Assembly: GCF_037176765.1 (NCBI RefSeq)
Contig: NC_090034.1
Span: 94,352,500-94,416,499 of the forward strand
Source: Anolis sagrei
Taxonomy: Eukaryota; Chordata; Lepidosauria; Squamata; Anolidae
DNA length: 64,000 bases
Reading direction: 5' to 3'
Shown here: one piece after another, positions 1 to 10,729 of the stretch
Layout of the letters: every line of letters starts with the position of its first letter
Numbering within the stretch: position 1 is the stretch's first letter
The notes under the pieces: generated by a model
Told to the model about the DNA's origin: nothing
Database searches by the model: none
The model's input: only the letters and a program-made list of their open reading frames with translations
Position numbers and translations under genes: made by a program

Positions 1-294
1 TAGTTGGTCTTTTCATGAGTGGATTATATGTCCTCTGAAGTTTTGCAGTGACCTGAACTTTCTGAAATTATGTGTGGATGCAGACTCTAGTGATCCTGCA
101 TAAACTTTGCAATCCATCCTGTCCACATATCCATTCGGAAATATACCTTCTTTATGGGTATCCAGTTAGGATTTGTATCTCATTTTGGAGAATGGGGTTG
201 ATGTTTGATTGCTCACGTAGCCTGGCTTGATGGGATAAATCCGAGATACCATTTTTACCTGCACAGATGATGAACCCCTTTATTTGTCTTTCAG

Positions 295-435
295 TCCAAC
301 CAGGGTTCATCAAACCCAATGGGAAGTCCTGCCTGGCCTGCTTCGGCTCAAGCTTTATGCATTGTGGATCCGCCAGAGTAGATTGTTCTGGAAATGAGTT
401 CAACTGCATTAATGCAAGACAAGATGCTCAAGAAG
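295..435 (+). CDS. Gene A exon 4 (first half of second LU domain)
   Basis: 141 nt, phase 1 at both ends. The split codon gives F before QPGFIKPNG. Five cysteines are in the expected order. The loop between the second and third cysteine and the last dozen residues differ strongly from genes B and C. Confidence 0.82.
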
Positions 436-2906
436 GTAATACCAAATTTTAATATTGGCAAAGACTATGAGCTGGTATCACATAATGAACCTATGTAATG
501 CAAGCTATTTGTGAGGTAAATGATGAAGAATGTCAGATTTAATGCATTTGATGCAGGACTGCCCCAATTAACAAAGCCTCTGATAAAAAAACTCATTTTT
601 ACATTGCCTTTTTGGCATTTGGGGGATAGTTGGAGAAAGAAAGTCCATGTTGGGTAGCAGCACCAAATATGCCATGAGCAATGCAGTAAATCCCAGTTGG
701 AAAGAACAGAATTCTTTTCTTGTTGATCCAGACTTAACAATTATTGCCTGTTTACAACAAGCAGAGTAAGCAGTAGCTGTCTCCAGAATCTCTTACTAAG
801 AAGCAAAAAAGTAAGAAATGCAAAGAGTAATAAACCTGCCTCACCAGCATTTTTAAAGCACAGATCTATTGATTTGATCCTTTGTTTCTAGTTCACAAAA
901 GTGGAAATCCCAAGAAGAGCCGAGGTGGGTGAAAGAAAAAGATACCTCTGGATAGTCATGTGCATTCGGGACCTACCTTGATCCATTTTGTGCAGGTTTC
1001 TGGTCTATGTGGCCAGGCCTGGAAGGGCCTGCAGCTGAACACCTAGTAAGGAGCAATTCTTCCTGAGTGCTCAGCTGTAGGTCCTGCCAGGCCCGGGCGC
1101 ATAGGCTAGAAGAATGCACCCATAGGCCAGAAGCATGCACTCATATGCACTCTGGGCCTATGCACCCAGGTCTCGCAGAGCCTGCAGCCGAGCATTAGGT
1201 AAGGAGCACTCCTTACTCGGCTCTGAGCTGCAGGCCCTGCCAGTCCCCACTCAATCCATCTAAAAAGCAGCCCCCCTCCTTTCGTATCTATTGCATTTTT
1301 GTTTCAAGTGGGGCCTTTCTGTTTTATGCCATCTAAATGGATGGAACAAAACAGAAACAGTAATGAAATGAATAGGACAGATTTCGGGCCCATGACTACT
1401 TCTGGGTGCATTTTGGATCTTTGTAAAAGTCAAAACAATTTTTCTTTACTTATACAATAAGAATAAGAATAAGAAGCAGAACACTTTAGTTATTTTCCAC
1501 CCTTCTCACCCCAAAAGGGACTCAGGGCAGATCACGGTATATATACACGGGAAACATTCAATTCCTCTTTGTATAGACAATACACAGACAGACATAACAG
1601 AAGGAGGTGGTCTGTTTGTTTCAGCTGTTTTTGGTGCCATGGAAGGATGGGCTCGAGTCCAGGGCATGCTGTTGCTCTATCCTCTATGTCAAAGAGCTGT
1701 CAGGACTTCCTCCTTCCTTTTGGTCGCCCAGCATTTTCTGATCTTTCTTTATGGTGTTGCAAAACACCTCCCCCGCTTTTAGTGGTATCTAGTTTCTCTA
1801 ATCACAGCTAAAGCTGTTTTCGAATTGCTTAGGTAAATAATGAGCTAGGCTGACAGTTGGCAGCTCACACCAACCCGGGGCTTCAAACTTGCAACCTTTT
1901 GGTTGATAGATCTTATAATTGCTGATGATTTACCAGCTGTGCTAAACCTCTGGCCCAGATTTGGTTTGCTAGATTTGGTTGTTTCATTTCATAGGTAAAT
2001 CTTTTAAGCTTTCAAAAAAGGACATTTTGAATTGCCTTTTGTTTTATTGTGTAGTGATCTATTCCTTATCATTCTATGTTATTTCTCCCTCTGGTGTCAC
2101 ATTTTCTCTTAAATAAGTGCTGCTCAGGAAGGCATTTGTTAACCGAGGAATTTTAGTATGGACAATGGATTGTGTGTGAATGTATGTGAATGGGTCTGTA
2201 TGATGGCTATGGCTCAGTTCACCAGTTAGTAACACATGATTGGATGATCAATAGCTTTCTCCACCCCACCCATTTTGCAACCCTACTGCCCCCAGTGCCT
2301 ACTGCCAACATTATTACTACTTTTCCACAGCTTTAAAGCATAAATGTGGCAAAAAGAGAGGGTGCCTTGGTGTCAGAGCAGAATTGTACACCATCTTCTA
2401 CCTGTAATGTTTAATTTATGTATAATTGTGCACTAAAGCAAAAAGTGGATTTCCCAGAAACACTGTCTTGGAAAGTAATTTCAGGAATTAATCAAATTTT
2501 GACAGTAAGGCAAAAAGTCCATCCCTCTGTGGATTCTAGTGGAAACATTAATTCATCTCCCACTCCTGATGTTGGTGGACCTTATTCAAAATCTTCATTT
2601 GCTTTCCATCATAGTTCATATTCTCTTCAGTTTCTGTACAATATGAGATGTGAACCAATACTATTGCTTTTCAGAGAGTTACAATTTTATAAATCTCTGT
2701 TGATGTGAGTGAAGAATGATTATGAATCTAGTGTTCCCTTTTTCTTTTCTGACTGCTTGTCTTGGCTTTCTTCTCCAGGTGATACTCAGGTGACCTACTA
2801 CAAAAGGGGATGTATCACTGAACATCTTTGTAAAAAGAAGTCTGGATCATATATTATATATCCTGGTGCTAGAGATCTTTCATTTTATTGTTACAAAGCA
2901 ACCTGA
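295..2906 (+). CDS. PLI-gamma-like two-domain Ly6/uPAR gene A, last two exons
   Basis: This is the 3' part of a secreted three-finger (LU) protein gene. Its upstream exons lie before the window. Exon 4 (295-435) follows a TTTCAG acceptor and ends at a GTAATA donor. It encodes the first five cysteines of the second LU domain ([25 protein letters not shown]). Exon 5 (2779-2906) follows TTCTCCAG and encodes YYKRGC, HLC, a variable loop and the last cysteine, then stops with TGA. Both borders are phase 1, exactly as in the two complete paralogs downstream. All eight cysteines of the domain are present and no break is visible. Family members are liver-secreted serum proteins that bind and neutralise phospholipases A2; that role is inferred from family resemblance. 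The intron (436-2778) carries a GC-rich minisatellite and a SINE. Confidence 0.82.
985..1260. repeat. GC-rich minisatellite in intron 4 of gene A
   Basis: Imperfect tandem units contain words such as GGGCCTGCAGC, CAGGTCCTGCCAGGCCC and GCCTATGCACCCAGG. The near-perfect palindrome GTAAGGAGCACTCCTTAC lies at 1199-1216. The same array sits at the same intron position in genes B (26780-27170) and C (44920-45190). Confidence 0.7.
1465..1956 (-). repeat. tRNA-derived SINE, minus strand, in gene A intron 4
   Basis: Read on the minus strand, a tRNA-like head (GGCCAGAGGTTTAGCACAGC, then a B-box-like GTTGCAAGTTTGAAG) is followed by an L2-like tail (CTGAGTCCCTTTTGGGGTG) and TTATTC repeats. Genes B (about 27370) and C (about 46500) lack it, so it entered after the gene duplication. 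Confidence 0.72.
2779..2906 (+). CDS. Gene A terminal coding exon 5
   Basis: 128 nt from the TTCTCCAG acceptor to TGA. It starts GDTQVTYYKRGC and ends YCYKAT. It holds the last three cysteines of the second LU domain. Confidence 0.82.
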
Positions 2907-3376
2907 AACCCTCCTTTGTTTGCCTCCATTCACTGACATTGAATGTATTGCAGTCCACCTGTTATTTTCATTTTTTATATTATTAACTAAACTCCACATA
3001 CAGTAACTGAAAAAACCAACCCAATGTGTAATATGCGCAGATAATGTCAACTAATACTAACGTACACCAAAAACTACCCAAACAAGTACATGTTACAGGT
3101 AGAAAAGAAAAAGAAAAAAACTATTTACAAGTTGAATTCCAATTTGAATACCAATGGTATAAATGCCTTACCTCCCTAATGCCCATAGAACATCTCACTT
3201 TCTAATAATTCATCAGAACTACTAATTCTGAAATCTGCAATGAATATCTCCCCAATTCTTTTTCAGAAAGAAGATAATTAATGGTTCCTAGCCTTTCTTA
3301 AAACTATGATTTTTCTCTTATGAGAGTAGATAATTTGTCTTGCTGTATGTAACAATCTTTTTTGTTTCTTCTCTTA

Positions 3377-3502
3377 GGCCTCATCTACACTGCCATATAA
3401 AATCCAGTTTATTTACTTTGAACTGGATTATATGGCAGTGTAGACTCATATAATCTGGATTATCTGATTTGATAATCTGGATTGTATGGCAGTGTAGATC
3501 CA
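3377..3502. repeat. Palindromic MITE-like repeat (GCCATATAA family)
   Basis: Inverted copies of CTACACTGCCATATAA and TTATATGGCAGTGTAG flank a short centre. A matching copy sits at 28706-28812 downstream of gene B, so this one predates the A/B duplication. Confidence 0.6.
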
Positions 3503-3589
3503 GTTTAGTCTTCTTCTAATCATCCCAAGAAAAAGAATTCTGGTTTCAATTGCAACATCTCCGTGAAAGATGGTTTTAATCCAACAGAG

Positions 3590-3812
3590 CAGGCATGTAG
3601 CCGAAATTCTCATGGTGGTCTGCGAAATGGCCTTACTGGTACATTATTTGAACTGTTATGTTGATTCATTTCGTGATCTGATCACCATGCTCAATATATC
3701 TCATATGCATGGGGGTATTGGGGTAACGATACAAAAGGTTTGCTAGGGTAGACCCTCTTTCACTCAGACTCAGCCCCCCCCCCCCCGAATCAAAATCCTG
3801 GCTACGGGCCTG
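3590..3812 (-). mobile_element. Short non-autonomous hAT-like element with poly-G tract (copy 1)
   Basis: The ends are CAGGCATGTAGCC and GGCTACGGGCCTG, roughly inverted copies. A perfect 8-bp target duplication CAACAGAG flanks it (3582-3589, 3813-3820). The paralogous flank of gene B keeps a single CAACAGAG (28890-28897) with no insert. Copies 2 and 3 (39389-39702, 40516-40838) are in opposite orientation and longer. Confidence 0.85.
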
Positions 3813-4024
3813 CAACAGAGCCAAAGATTTTGCCTTATGTGCCTTATTTGTCCACCACATAATGATAAAATGCTTCAGTTTCTAGTAGACATTATTAATC
3901 TTTTTATACCTTTTGGGAAGCTTCTCTGGAGTTAAATACCATCGATCCATCACTTTATTAAAAAACTTTATAAAAGGAGCTCTTAATCCCTTTGACCATA
4001 TATTTTCCATTGTCCCAACGCACT

Positions 4025-4132
4025 AGAGGGGAGACCGTGGATGAGCTCCCTCTATTACCTCTGGCTCCCCATGTGGGGACATGACAGAACCCTCCCACAA
4101 GGATGATAAAAAATCAAAACATCTGGGCGTCC
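4025..4132 (+). repeat. tRNA-SINE fragment, sister of 29105-29290
   Basis: It carries the words GATGAGCTCCCTCTATTACC and CATCTGGGCGTCCCCTGA found in the fuller copy downstream of gene B. A head-to-tail relative lies at 31985-32251 on the minus strand. Confidence 0.6.
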
Positions 4133-4284
4133 CCTGATAATAGGATTTCTGAAGGCATTGCAAGTGCAGAGCTTGTTGCCTTGCAAATTGTCTGAACTTT
4201 CAATATTTATCTGATTTTAATTGCATTATGTTAAGCATTCCTTTTTTATTTGAATTCTTTTTTCTTACCCTGTGAAATCTTAAA

Positions 4285-4422
4285 CCTACACTGCCATATA
4301 ATCCAGATTACCAAAGCAGATAATCCACATTATTTGCTTTGAACTGAGTTATGAGTCTATACTGCCATATAATCCCATTCAAAGCAGATAATCTGTGTTT
4401 TATATGGCAGTCTAGATGATGT
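4285..4422. repeat. MITE-like repeat, gene A flank
   Basis: Same GCCATATAA family. Copies at matching positions follow gene B (29871-30016) and gene C (48970-49115), so this insertion is older than all three units. Confidence 0.58.
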
Positions 4423-4767
4423 TTCCATTTGTAGTCACCTTAAAAACTTTTTACTGAACCTATGTTGTTGCAATAAGCAAATGTACTATTCTGTAGGAAA
4501 AGTGATGAGTTATGACTAGACATGTGAATTTGAAAGGATTTTTTTTACTGGAAGCAATGATTTTCTCTCTCTGAATGCTTATCTATGTTGATTAAACTGT
4601 CCAACACTTTCAATACGTCTGTCATTCCTTTACCTGGAACATGGGGAATAAAACAGTTGTGCATTTGGGAAATGACTGAAAAGCACTTCTCAAAAGTCAC
4701 ATAATCTCAGTCTTTATCTCTCCCTGGGGATGATATGGGGAGGCACATCTTTGCTCTGATCTGACAT

Positions 4768-5548
4768 TGTCGTACACCAGAGCAGGAACACCTCTGACCT
4801 TAAACACCATACCAGCTTGATAAAATCAGCAAGCAGTTAATTGAAGAATATACGTAGGCAAAGCACTAAAAACAGCAAAACCTGTAAATGTCCAGTACAA
4901 GGAAAATGGTCTAAAACCTCAAAGGAAAACAAGATCCAAATGTACATAAACATCAATGAAACTAGACAGCAGGAAAAATCTCGTGAACAAAAGGAGAGCC
5001 TGGCAAGAAGTTGGTACATGAAACTAAGAGCATTTGAAAACAAGACCATGATCAGTTTCCAACATTGACCCGAATGAGGCAACACTTTCTCATGTGTCAG
5101 TATAAGGCTTTTCCAGGTTCCAAAACTGAAAGGAAAGTGTTTCTCTTGACCTTGCTACCAGATAACGGTTTGTTATCTTTCTTTTGCTGCAAGCAAATGG
5201 ACCATCTTGAGTCTTTGCAGACTCAGTTACTGTTTACAGAAACTTAGCAGATAATGAGAGCTTAGACAGAAAACAGTCTCTCACTTCCCATTATTTTCTG
5301 AACCTGACAAATTATCTTCAGACAGTTGTTCTGAAAAAGGCTGTGAAGGGCTCCTCCCAAGAATGCAGCCTTGGGAATCCTCCTCTTCCTGAAACATTTC
5401 AGGCCTCTTGTCTGAGCTTAACTCAGGTCCAAGCAAACTCTTGTCCTCAAAGCCACCATCCGGGACATCATCCCCATTCTCATCATGAACATCAGCATTA
5501 ACATGAATATCAGACACAATCACTGGCTGAACAGGCTGACATACAGCA
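4768..5548 (-). mobile_element. Solo LTR, gene A unit
   Basis: It starts TGTCGTACACC and ends ATACAGCA, with a 5-bp target duplication (GACAT/GTCAT) at 4763-4767 and 5549-5553. The matching copy in the gene B unit is 30358-31123, and gene C has the empty site GTCAT (49394-49398). No internal region is present. The minus strand holds an open frame of about 105 codons (5281-5598, running slightly past the LTR edge) that is rich in E, D and S. The retroelement family is not determined. Confidence 0.78.
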
Positions 5549-5553
5549 GTCAT

Positions 5554-6684
5554 GTTCATGGATTTTGCATGGACATACGAAAATGCAGATAATAACAAAA
5601 TAAGTATCTCTGCCTCATGAGTATCACAGAGTCACCTAAAATAGTAGTGGTCTTCAATTTGGGAAAAATCTGTGCAGTTTTCAATCCCATCTTTGGCTGG
5701 GCCCCCGTTCTGATTTTCAGGAAGTTCCCGAAATCAGGAGGGGGAGAATGCCAGTTCTCAGAACTGAACAAGCCAAAGGAAAACATCCATAGCGAATCTA
5801 TGCACAAGCCTACTAAGGACAAGGTTCAGATTTATGACAGTGTTCCTGGGGTGCACTTTTTACAGATGGGTTTGAATTTCTAAAAATATTTTAAAGATCA
5901 TTTTTTCATTTTCTTTAGTTACTGAAGAACTATTGTACAGAGAGCATACATACGAGCCAGTTTTCTATCCTGGTTTGATACTTTCAGCAATTCCACTTTA
6001 CAGTAACAGCACTATACAAACTTGGTATTCCCAAGAGGGGCTGGATCATGATATGGGCGAGAGCAGGTTGAAATCCGATATTTCTCACAATTTACCTTGG
6101 CCCTCATGCAATTTGGTACATAAAGCACCCTGAAGAATATTCACAATTTATCAGAAATGGGAAACTTGGGTGGGGCAGCGAATTATTTCCAACACTGTGG
6201 GTATTGGTGTATGTCTGTGTGTTACTTGATTAATTTTGTTTTATTTCCTTTTTTAATGCAAATTTCATCATAGTAGAATCCAAGGCCCTTCTATACCAAT
6301 TCTATTGTTTTGTTTTTTTACAAGATCTTTGTTAAATTAGATAGGATAAAGAGGAAGAAGAAACAAAGTGCATATAGGTGGTAATCTTATAAACAGTCTT
6401 ATAAACAAACCTGTTCATGGCTTGTTTATAAGATTGTAAACCTCAAATTTAATTCTGGGTTGTTGTTTTTTTGTTTTTGTTTTTGTTTTTTGTTTTGCGT
6501 GAGAGGGAGCGTATTCTTCAATAAAGTGGTCTAAATAGTCTAATGGCAAAACATAATAATATGTTCTCGAAAGCTAAGCAGCATATACCTTGACTACACT
6601 TGGATGGGAATCTACCAATGAATCCCAGGTTGTTGTTTTTTTTTGTGTTTGTGAGGAAGGAACTGGCTAAACCACTTTATTTGT
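5554..6684. other. Paralogous flank, no gene
   Basis: 5600-5780 matches 31210-31380 and 49470-49640. 5935-6330 is a block repeated at 11715-12014, 13320-13551, 34110-34440 and 38090-38430 (words CCAGTTTTCTATCCTGGTTT and GATTATTTCCAACAC). 6340-6660 is T-rich with short TTGTTTTTG repeats. Confidence 0.6.
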
Positions 6685-6836
6685 AATAGCAATAGAAATA
6701 CTAACCGAAAGTATTAGGAATAGCACCAAGTGGACAGGGTATAAAATAGAAAAGAAGGGAGGAAAAAAGGAAGAAATAAAGCTGAATCTCTTTGCCAATA
6801 ATGCAATGATTATTACAAATCAACCGTTATTTATGA

Positions 6837-7781
6837 CTAGCTGTACCCACCATGCGTTGCTGTGGCCAACCTTCCCTCACTCTTTGTCTCCTTCTTTCTT
6901 TGGGGGGAGATGTAATGCATGCAAACACACAAACACACACATACACGTATGGGTGCGGATATGCTATTGTATGTTTTGTTTCGTGTGCAAATTGTGGGAC
7001 TATAGATATCCTACGCTACCTTCCCAACTGTCCTCCCTCCCTGACAGGGGCAGACCCCCCCTCATTGGTCGGGCTCTGTCCCCCCCCCCCAGCTCCCCCC
7101 TGGTTTGCTTGGCTTCACCATCTCCACCAAGTTGCAATGGAAACGGCTGTGACGGGCTCTGGCCTGGGGTCCGCTGCTACTGCTGCCTGTGCTTTTGCCT
7201 CCTCCTCCTCTTCTTCTTCCTCTGTGTGGGTCCCCCTTCAGTCTCCCTCCTGCCTCAGAAGCTTGGTGGGGGCTGGAAGCCTTGGAAGTGCCCACCTTTG
7301 CAAAGGCAATGGGAAGAGCCAAGAGGAGGGAAGAGAGGAGGTTGCCTCTCTCTCTATCCCCCAGGCTGTGCAAGGCATGCTCTCCCCACTTTCCCATTCT
7401 TCCTTCTTTCTTTCCTCCCTTCTTCCATTCTCCCTTTCCTCCGTTGCACAGCAGGCAAGGAGGAAGGTGAAGAGTAAGAGGTCATGCTGCCGTGAGGGAG
7501 GAAGCTCCCTGCCACGGTGAGGGAGGGAGCTTGGTGCCGCTCGCTGTGCCAGTTCTGTTTGCATGGCCGTGCATGTGCACATGCTTGGCTCCCAATGCTG
7601 TAACGGCCGCTCTTCCCTTGTGTGGATTTTTGGGGTTTCTGCTGTTTCTTTGGGGGTTTTTTGAGTGGAGGACATAAATTGGGTTGTTAGGTGTATCGTG
7701 TCCAAATTTGGTGTCAATTCCCCCAGTGGTTATTGAGTTCTGTGAATATCACAAACGAACATTACATTTTATTTATATAGA
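6837..7781 (-). mobile_element. Helitron, minus strand, non-autonomous
   Basis: On the minus strand it begins TCTATATAAATAAAATG and ends with the hairpin GCCACAGCAACGCATGG followed by GGTACAGCTAG, giving the 5'-TC and CTAR-3' ends of Helitrons. It lies between host A (6836) and T (7782) with no target duplication. The interior is GC- and pyrimidine-rich (7030-7480), with long overlapping open frames that I judge to be compositional. The 5' part carries CCAAATTTGGTGTCAATT (plus strand, 7704 on). Confidence 0.8.
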
Positions 7782-8025
7782 TAAAATATATGATAAAAAA
7801 TTGGAAGAGTTTAAGAATATATCAGGATTATTTGTCAACATTAACAAGTCAGAGAAACTATGTCTTAGCACCCCATCAAAAGAACAATTAGAGATTAGGA
7901 AAATATCAGGGTTAAAATAAGGATCAAAGAAGCTAAAATATTTAGGAGTATGGATATATAAAAATCCGAAGAGTATAGTTAAGGGGAATTACAAACAAAA
8001 ATGGAAAATAATAGAGAAACAACTT

Positions 8026-8028
8026 CAT

Positions 8029-8068
<40 letters not shown>

Positions 8069-8242
8069 TTTAATTACTTATTAATTGCCCTCCATCCGAG
8101 ATGCTCTAGGCTATTTACATTGCATAAATTATACAGGATAAAACACATACATACAAATATTAAAATTAACATGGGTCAAATGCTCTAGTAAAAAGCCAGG
8201 TCTTAAGTGCTAGGATAAAATGCCCTAAGTCAACTTAAGCTT
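8026..8242 (-). repeat. 5'-truncated L2-like LINE tail inserted in L1
   Basis: Target duplication AAACAACTT at 8017-8025 and 8243-8251. It has a (CAT)n run at its start (8029-8068) and AAAGCCAGGTCTTAAGTGCT, typical of L2 3' ends in reverse. Confidence 0.72.
8029..8068. repeat. (CAT)n microsatellite
   Basis: About a dozen uninterrupted CAT units at the 3' end of the L2 piece. Confidence 0.9.
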
Positions 8243-8651
8243 AAACAACTTAAACGACTGGGAAGGGAAAACATTAACAAGAGTGGACAGAATAAGGGCA
8301 TTGAAAATGTTCATAATACCAAAATTATTATATTTATTTCAAACCTTACCAAATACAGTAAAGAGCAAGACGTTAAAAATATGGGATAGAAGAATAAAAA
8401 TATGGGCAATTGGAGGGAAAAGACCCAGAATAAAGGACAAATGGTTAAATGCAAAAGAGGAAGAAGGAGGCTGGGGGATACCAAGTGTAGAAGTCTATCA
8501 CAATGCATTTCAAATCCAAAGATTGCTGGAAATACAATATACGAAAAAAAATGGGTAAATATGGAGAAGATAATAAATAATATTAAAGAAAAAGAAATAT
8601 TTAGGGAATGGAAGAGGAGAGAGAAAATAGAACGTGAGGAACCTTTTAAAA

Positions 8652-9006
8652 CAGGGGCTCTCAAACTAAGGCCCGAGGGCCGGATGCAGCCCTCCAAGGT
8701 CATTTACCCGGCTCTTTCTCAGGGTAAACCTAAGTCTGAAACGACTTGAAAGCAAACAACAACAACAATGCTATCTCATCAGCCAAAAGCAAGGTCACAC
8801 TTTCCATTGAAATACAAATAAGTATATATTAAAATTGTTCTTCATTTTAATTATTGTATTATTTTAATTGTTTTTTGCATTACAAATAAGCTATGCGCAG
8901 TGTGCATAGGAATTCATTCATTTTTTTTTTCAAATTATAATCTGGCCCTCCAACAGTTCGAGGGACTGTGACCTGGCCCTCTGTTTAAAAAGTTTGAGGA
9001 CCCCTC
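8652..9006 (+). mobile_element. Non-autonomous hAT (CAGGGG...TTTGAGGACCCCT family)
   Basis: The ends are CAGGGGCTCTCAAACT and AGTTTGAGGACCCCTC, with an imperfect 8-bp duplication (TTTTAAAA/CTTTAAAG). Relatives are at 18565-19254, 21180-21305 and 53576-54477. The L1 reading frame resumes on either side. Confidence 0.75.
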
Positions 9007-10006
9007 CTTTAAAGGAACAGTAAAAGTGTGGAAAAAAGTAAGAAGTTAAATCCAGGCAATGAGAATAAGATGGCAACTATATGGCAAATGAATTATAATA
9101 ATGATGAAATTATAGGCAGATGAAATTATAGGCAGAACACTGAGATTAATTGAAAGTAGAGGGAAAAGGTTAGCAGAGGATCTATATACAGAGGATGGAA
9201 ACCATGTAGAACAAAAAGAAATTCAGAATTGGATAGGGTCAGGGAATTGGACTCAAAGCTGGGCTATAAGACAGGAAATTTTTAGGCGGAGGGGAAAAAT
9301 TAGAGAACAGGACAGTCCATTTGAGAAGGTGATTAGGAAATGTTTGAGAGGGGAGAAGAAAGTGGCAGGAGATCTGTACGACCAAATCATAACAGTAAAA
9401 GAAGAAATAATAGAGGAAATTTTCCAAACATGGAGAATGGACATGGAAATTGAGAGGGAAGTCATCCAAAGGGAAATAAGTAATATAGCAAAAGAAAAGT
9501 TTAATGTATTAAGGGAAGCAAGAAGGAAAATGTTACAAAAATGGTGCAGAACTACCGCACAACTTTCACGCTTTGTACCAGGGATAAAGGATAGGTGTTG
9601 GCATGACTGTGAACAAAGAGGAGTGTTTAATCATATAATATGGGAATGTGATCAAGTGCAAGAATACTGGAAAATGATTGAAGGGAAAATCAATAGAATG
9701 TTAAATTTACAAATAGTAATGGTTAATAGAAATGTACTACATGCACAGATAACAGGAGTGAAGAATATACAAAAGGAAAAATTGGTTGAGAAATTAATAG
9801 CATGTGTACAAATTGTTTTAGTGAGGGGTTGGAAGGATAAAACAAAATGAACACTGACTAACTATATAGTTAATATGTTAAATGTGGAAATAACAAATCG
9901 CAAATGGAATAATATAGATAAAATTGAAAAGGTCACAATAACTAAGAGGATGTGGGAACCAGTTAGGAAGCTTTCTTCTCTACTGAAGGAGGCAGGAAAG
10001 TATCCA

Positions 10007-10729
10007 GGTGTACAAGCACAGGTAGGGTCCAGGTATGCCATTAACAAAATCAAACAGGTTATAGGTCTAAAGGATGGATTATAGTCTTGCTGTGGGACTT
10101 CCTTACTCTTTATAAGCATAAGGGAAAAACCAAAACAGAACATACGTAATTTGAGGGGAAAGTGGAAATCTCTCCTTCTCATGGTTCACTTGTAAACTTT
10201 CAAACTAGTATAAACTAGGCAGGGGTTTTGGGATACCCTATCTGTATTCATCCCTATACTGTGTCTCGTCCAGCAGCTGTTGGGAGCCCCTCACACTTCT
10301 TTCAACTGTTGTTTTGCTGGCCATTAAGTGAGTGGGTAGCATCCATCAAGTCACAAATACACTGTGTTTTCTGTATTAAATAAACTGGTCTGAGGAGTTA
10401 CTCAATGGTAGAAAGCCAGTTAATAATGTGGTGCATGTTACGATGGCTGTGAAGGTGGATGAAGGCTACAACAGATAACAGGCCACCTATCTTCATGGTA
10501 TCCATGCCATTGGATTAGATCCTCTTTTTGTGACGATTCTGCATTGGTCGCTTTGCACCGATACCCACACATAAAACATTACACACAGGCTTCTTTCAAA
10601 CAAACCAAAACCAACCAAAGTCCCAGGGTGATTGACAAGTTACGACTGGACTGTAAAATCTGGAAGTTCCTGGCTATAAAGTGGTCCATAGGTGGGGGGC
10701 ATGGACTTATCCACCACAAAAACTCTATG
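10007..10729. other. Paralogous upstream block of gene B
   Basis: It matches 37165-37895 upstream of gene C almost base for base by eye, and 32495-32770 less well. No gene seen. Confidence 0.65.

Larger units (their letters stand above)
436..2778 (+). other. Gene A intron 4
   Basis: The donor side (436-980) is closely similar to the matching introns of B and C. About 985-1260 is the GC-rich minisatellite, 1465-1956 is a SINE, and 1957-2778 matches genes B and C without any recognised element. Confidence 0.7.
3821..4767. other. 3' flank of gene A, mostly shared with gene B
   Basis: About 4025-4132 is a fragment of a tRNA-SINE tail (CTCCCCATGTGGGGACATGA). A MITE-like repeat lies at 4285-4422. 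The rest is low-copy sequence matching 28900-30350. No gene seen. Confidence 0.6.
6685..10006 (+). pseudogene. L1 LINE ORF2 3' fragment, split by three younger insertions
   Basis: Translated pieces match the second half of an L1 ORF2. LFANNAMIIT (near 6790) sits at the FADD motif of the reverse transcriptase. GLFVNINKSEKLCLS (near 7835-7880) follows the catalytic core. ALKMFIIPKLLYLFQTLPNT (8300-8360) is the usual post-RT segment, and the C-terminal region at 9329-9850 includes CWHDCEQRGVFNHIIWECD, the degenerate CCHC knuckle. A Helitron (6837-7781), an L2 piece (8026-8242) and a hAT element (8652-9006) interrupt it. The catalytic FADD has become FANN and several frame changes exist. 9851-10006 may be the 3' UTR. 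Confidence 0.8.

Noticed and set aside
1569-1811. 80-codon frame
   Set aside because: It lies in the antisense of a SINE.
6806-7520. Two overlapping frames of about 220 codons in a GC-rich stretch
   Set aside because: They lie inside the Helitron, overlap in different frames, and are made of proline, serine, leucine and cysteine runs from CT-rich repeats. No domain is visible.
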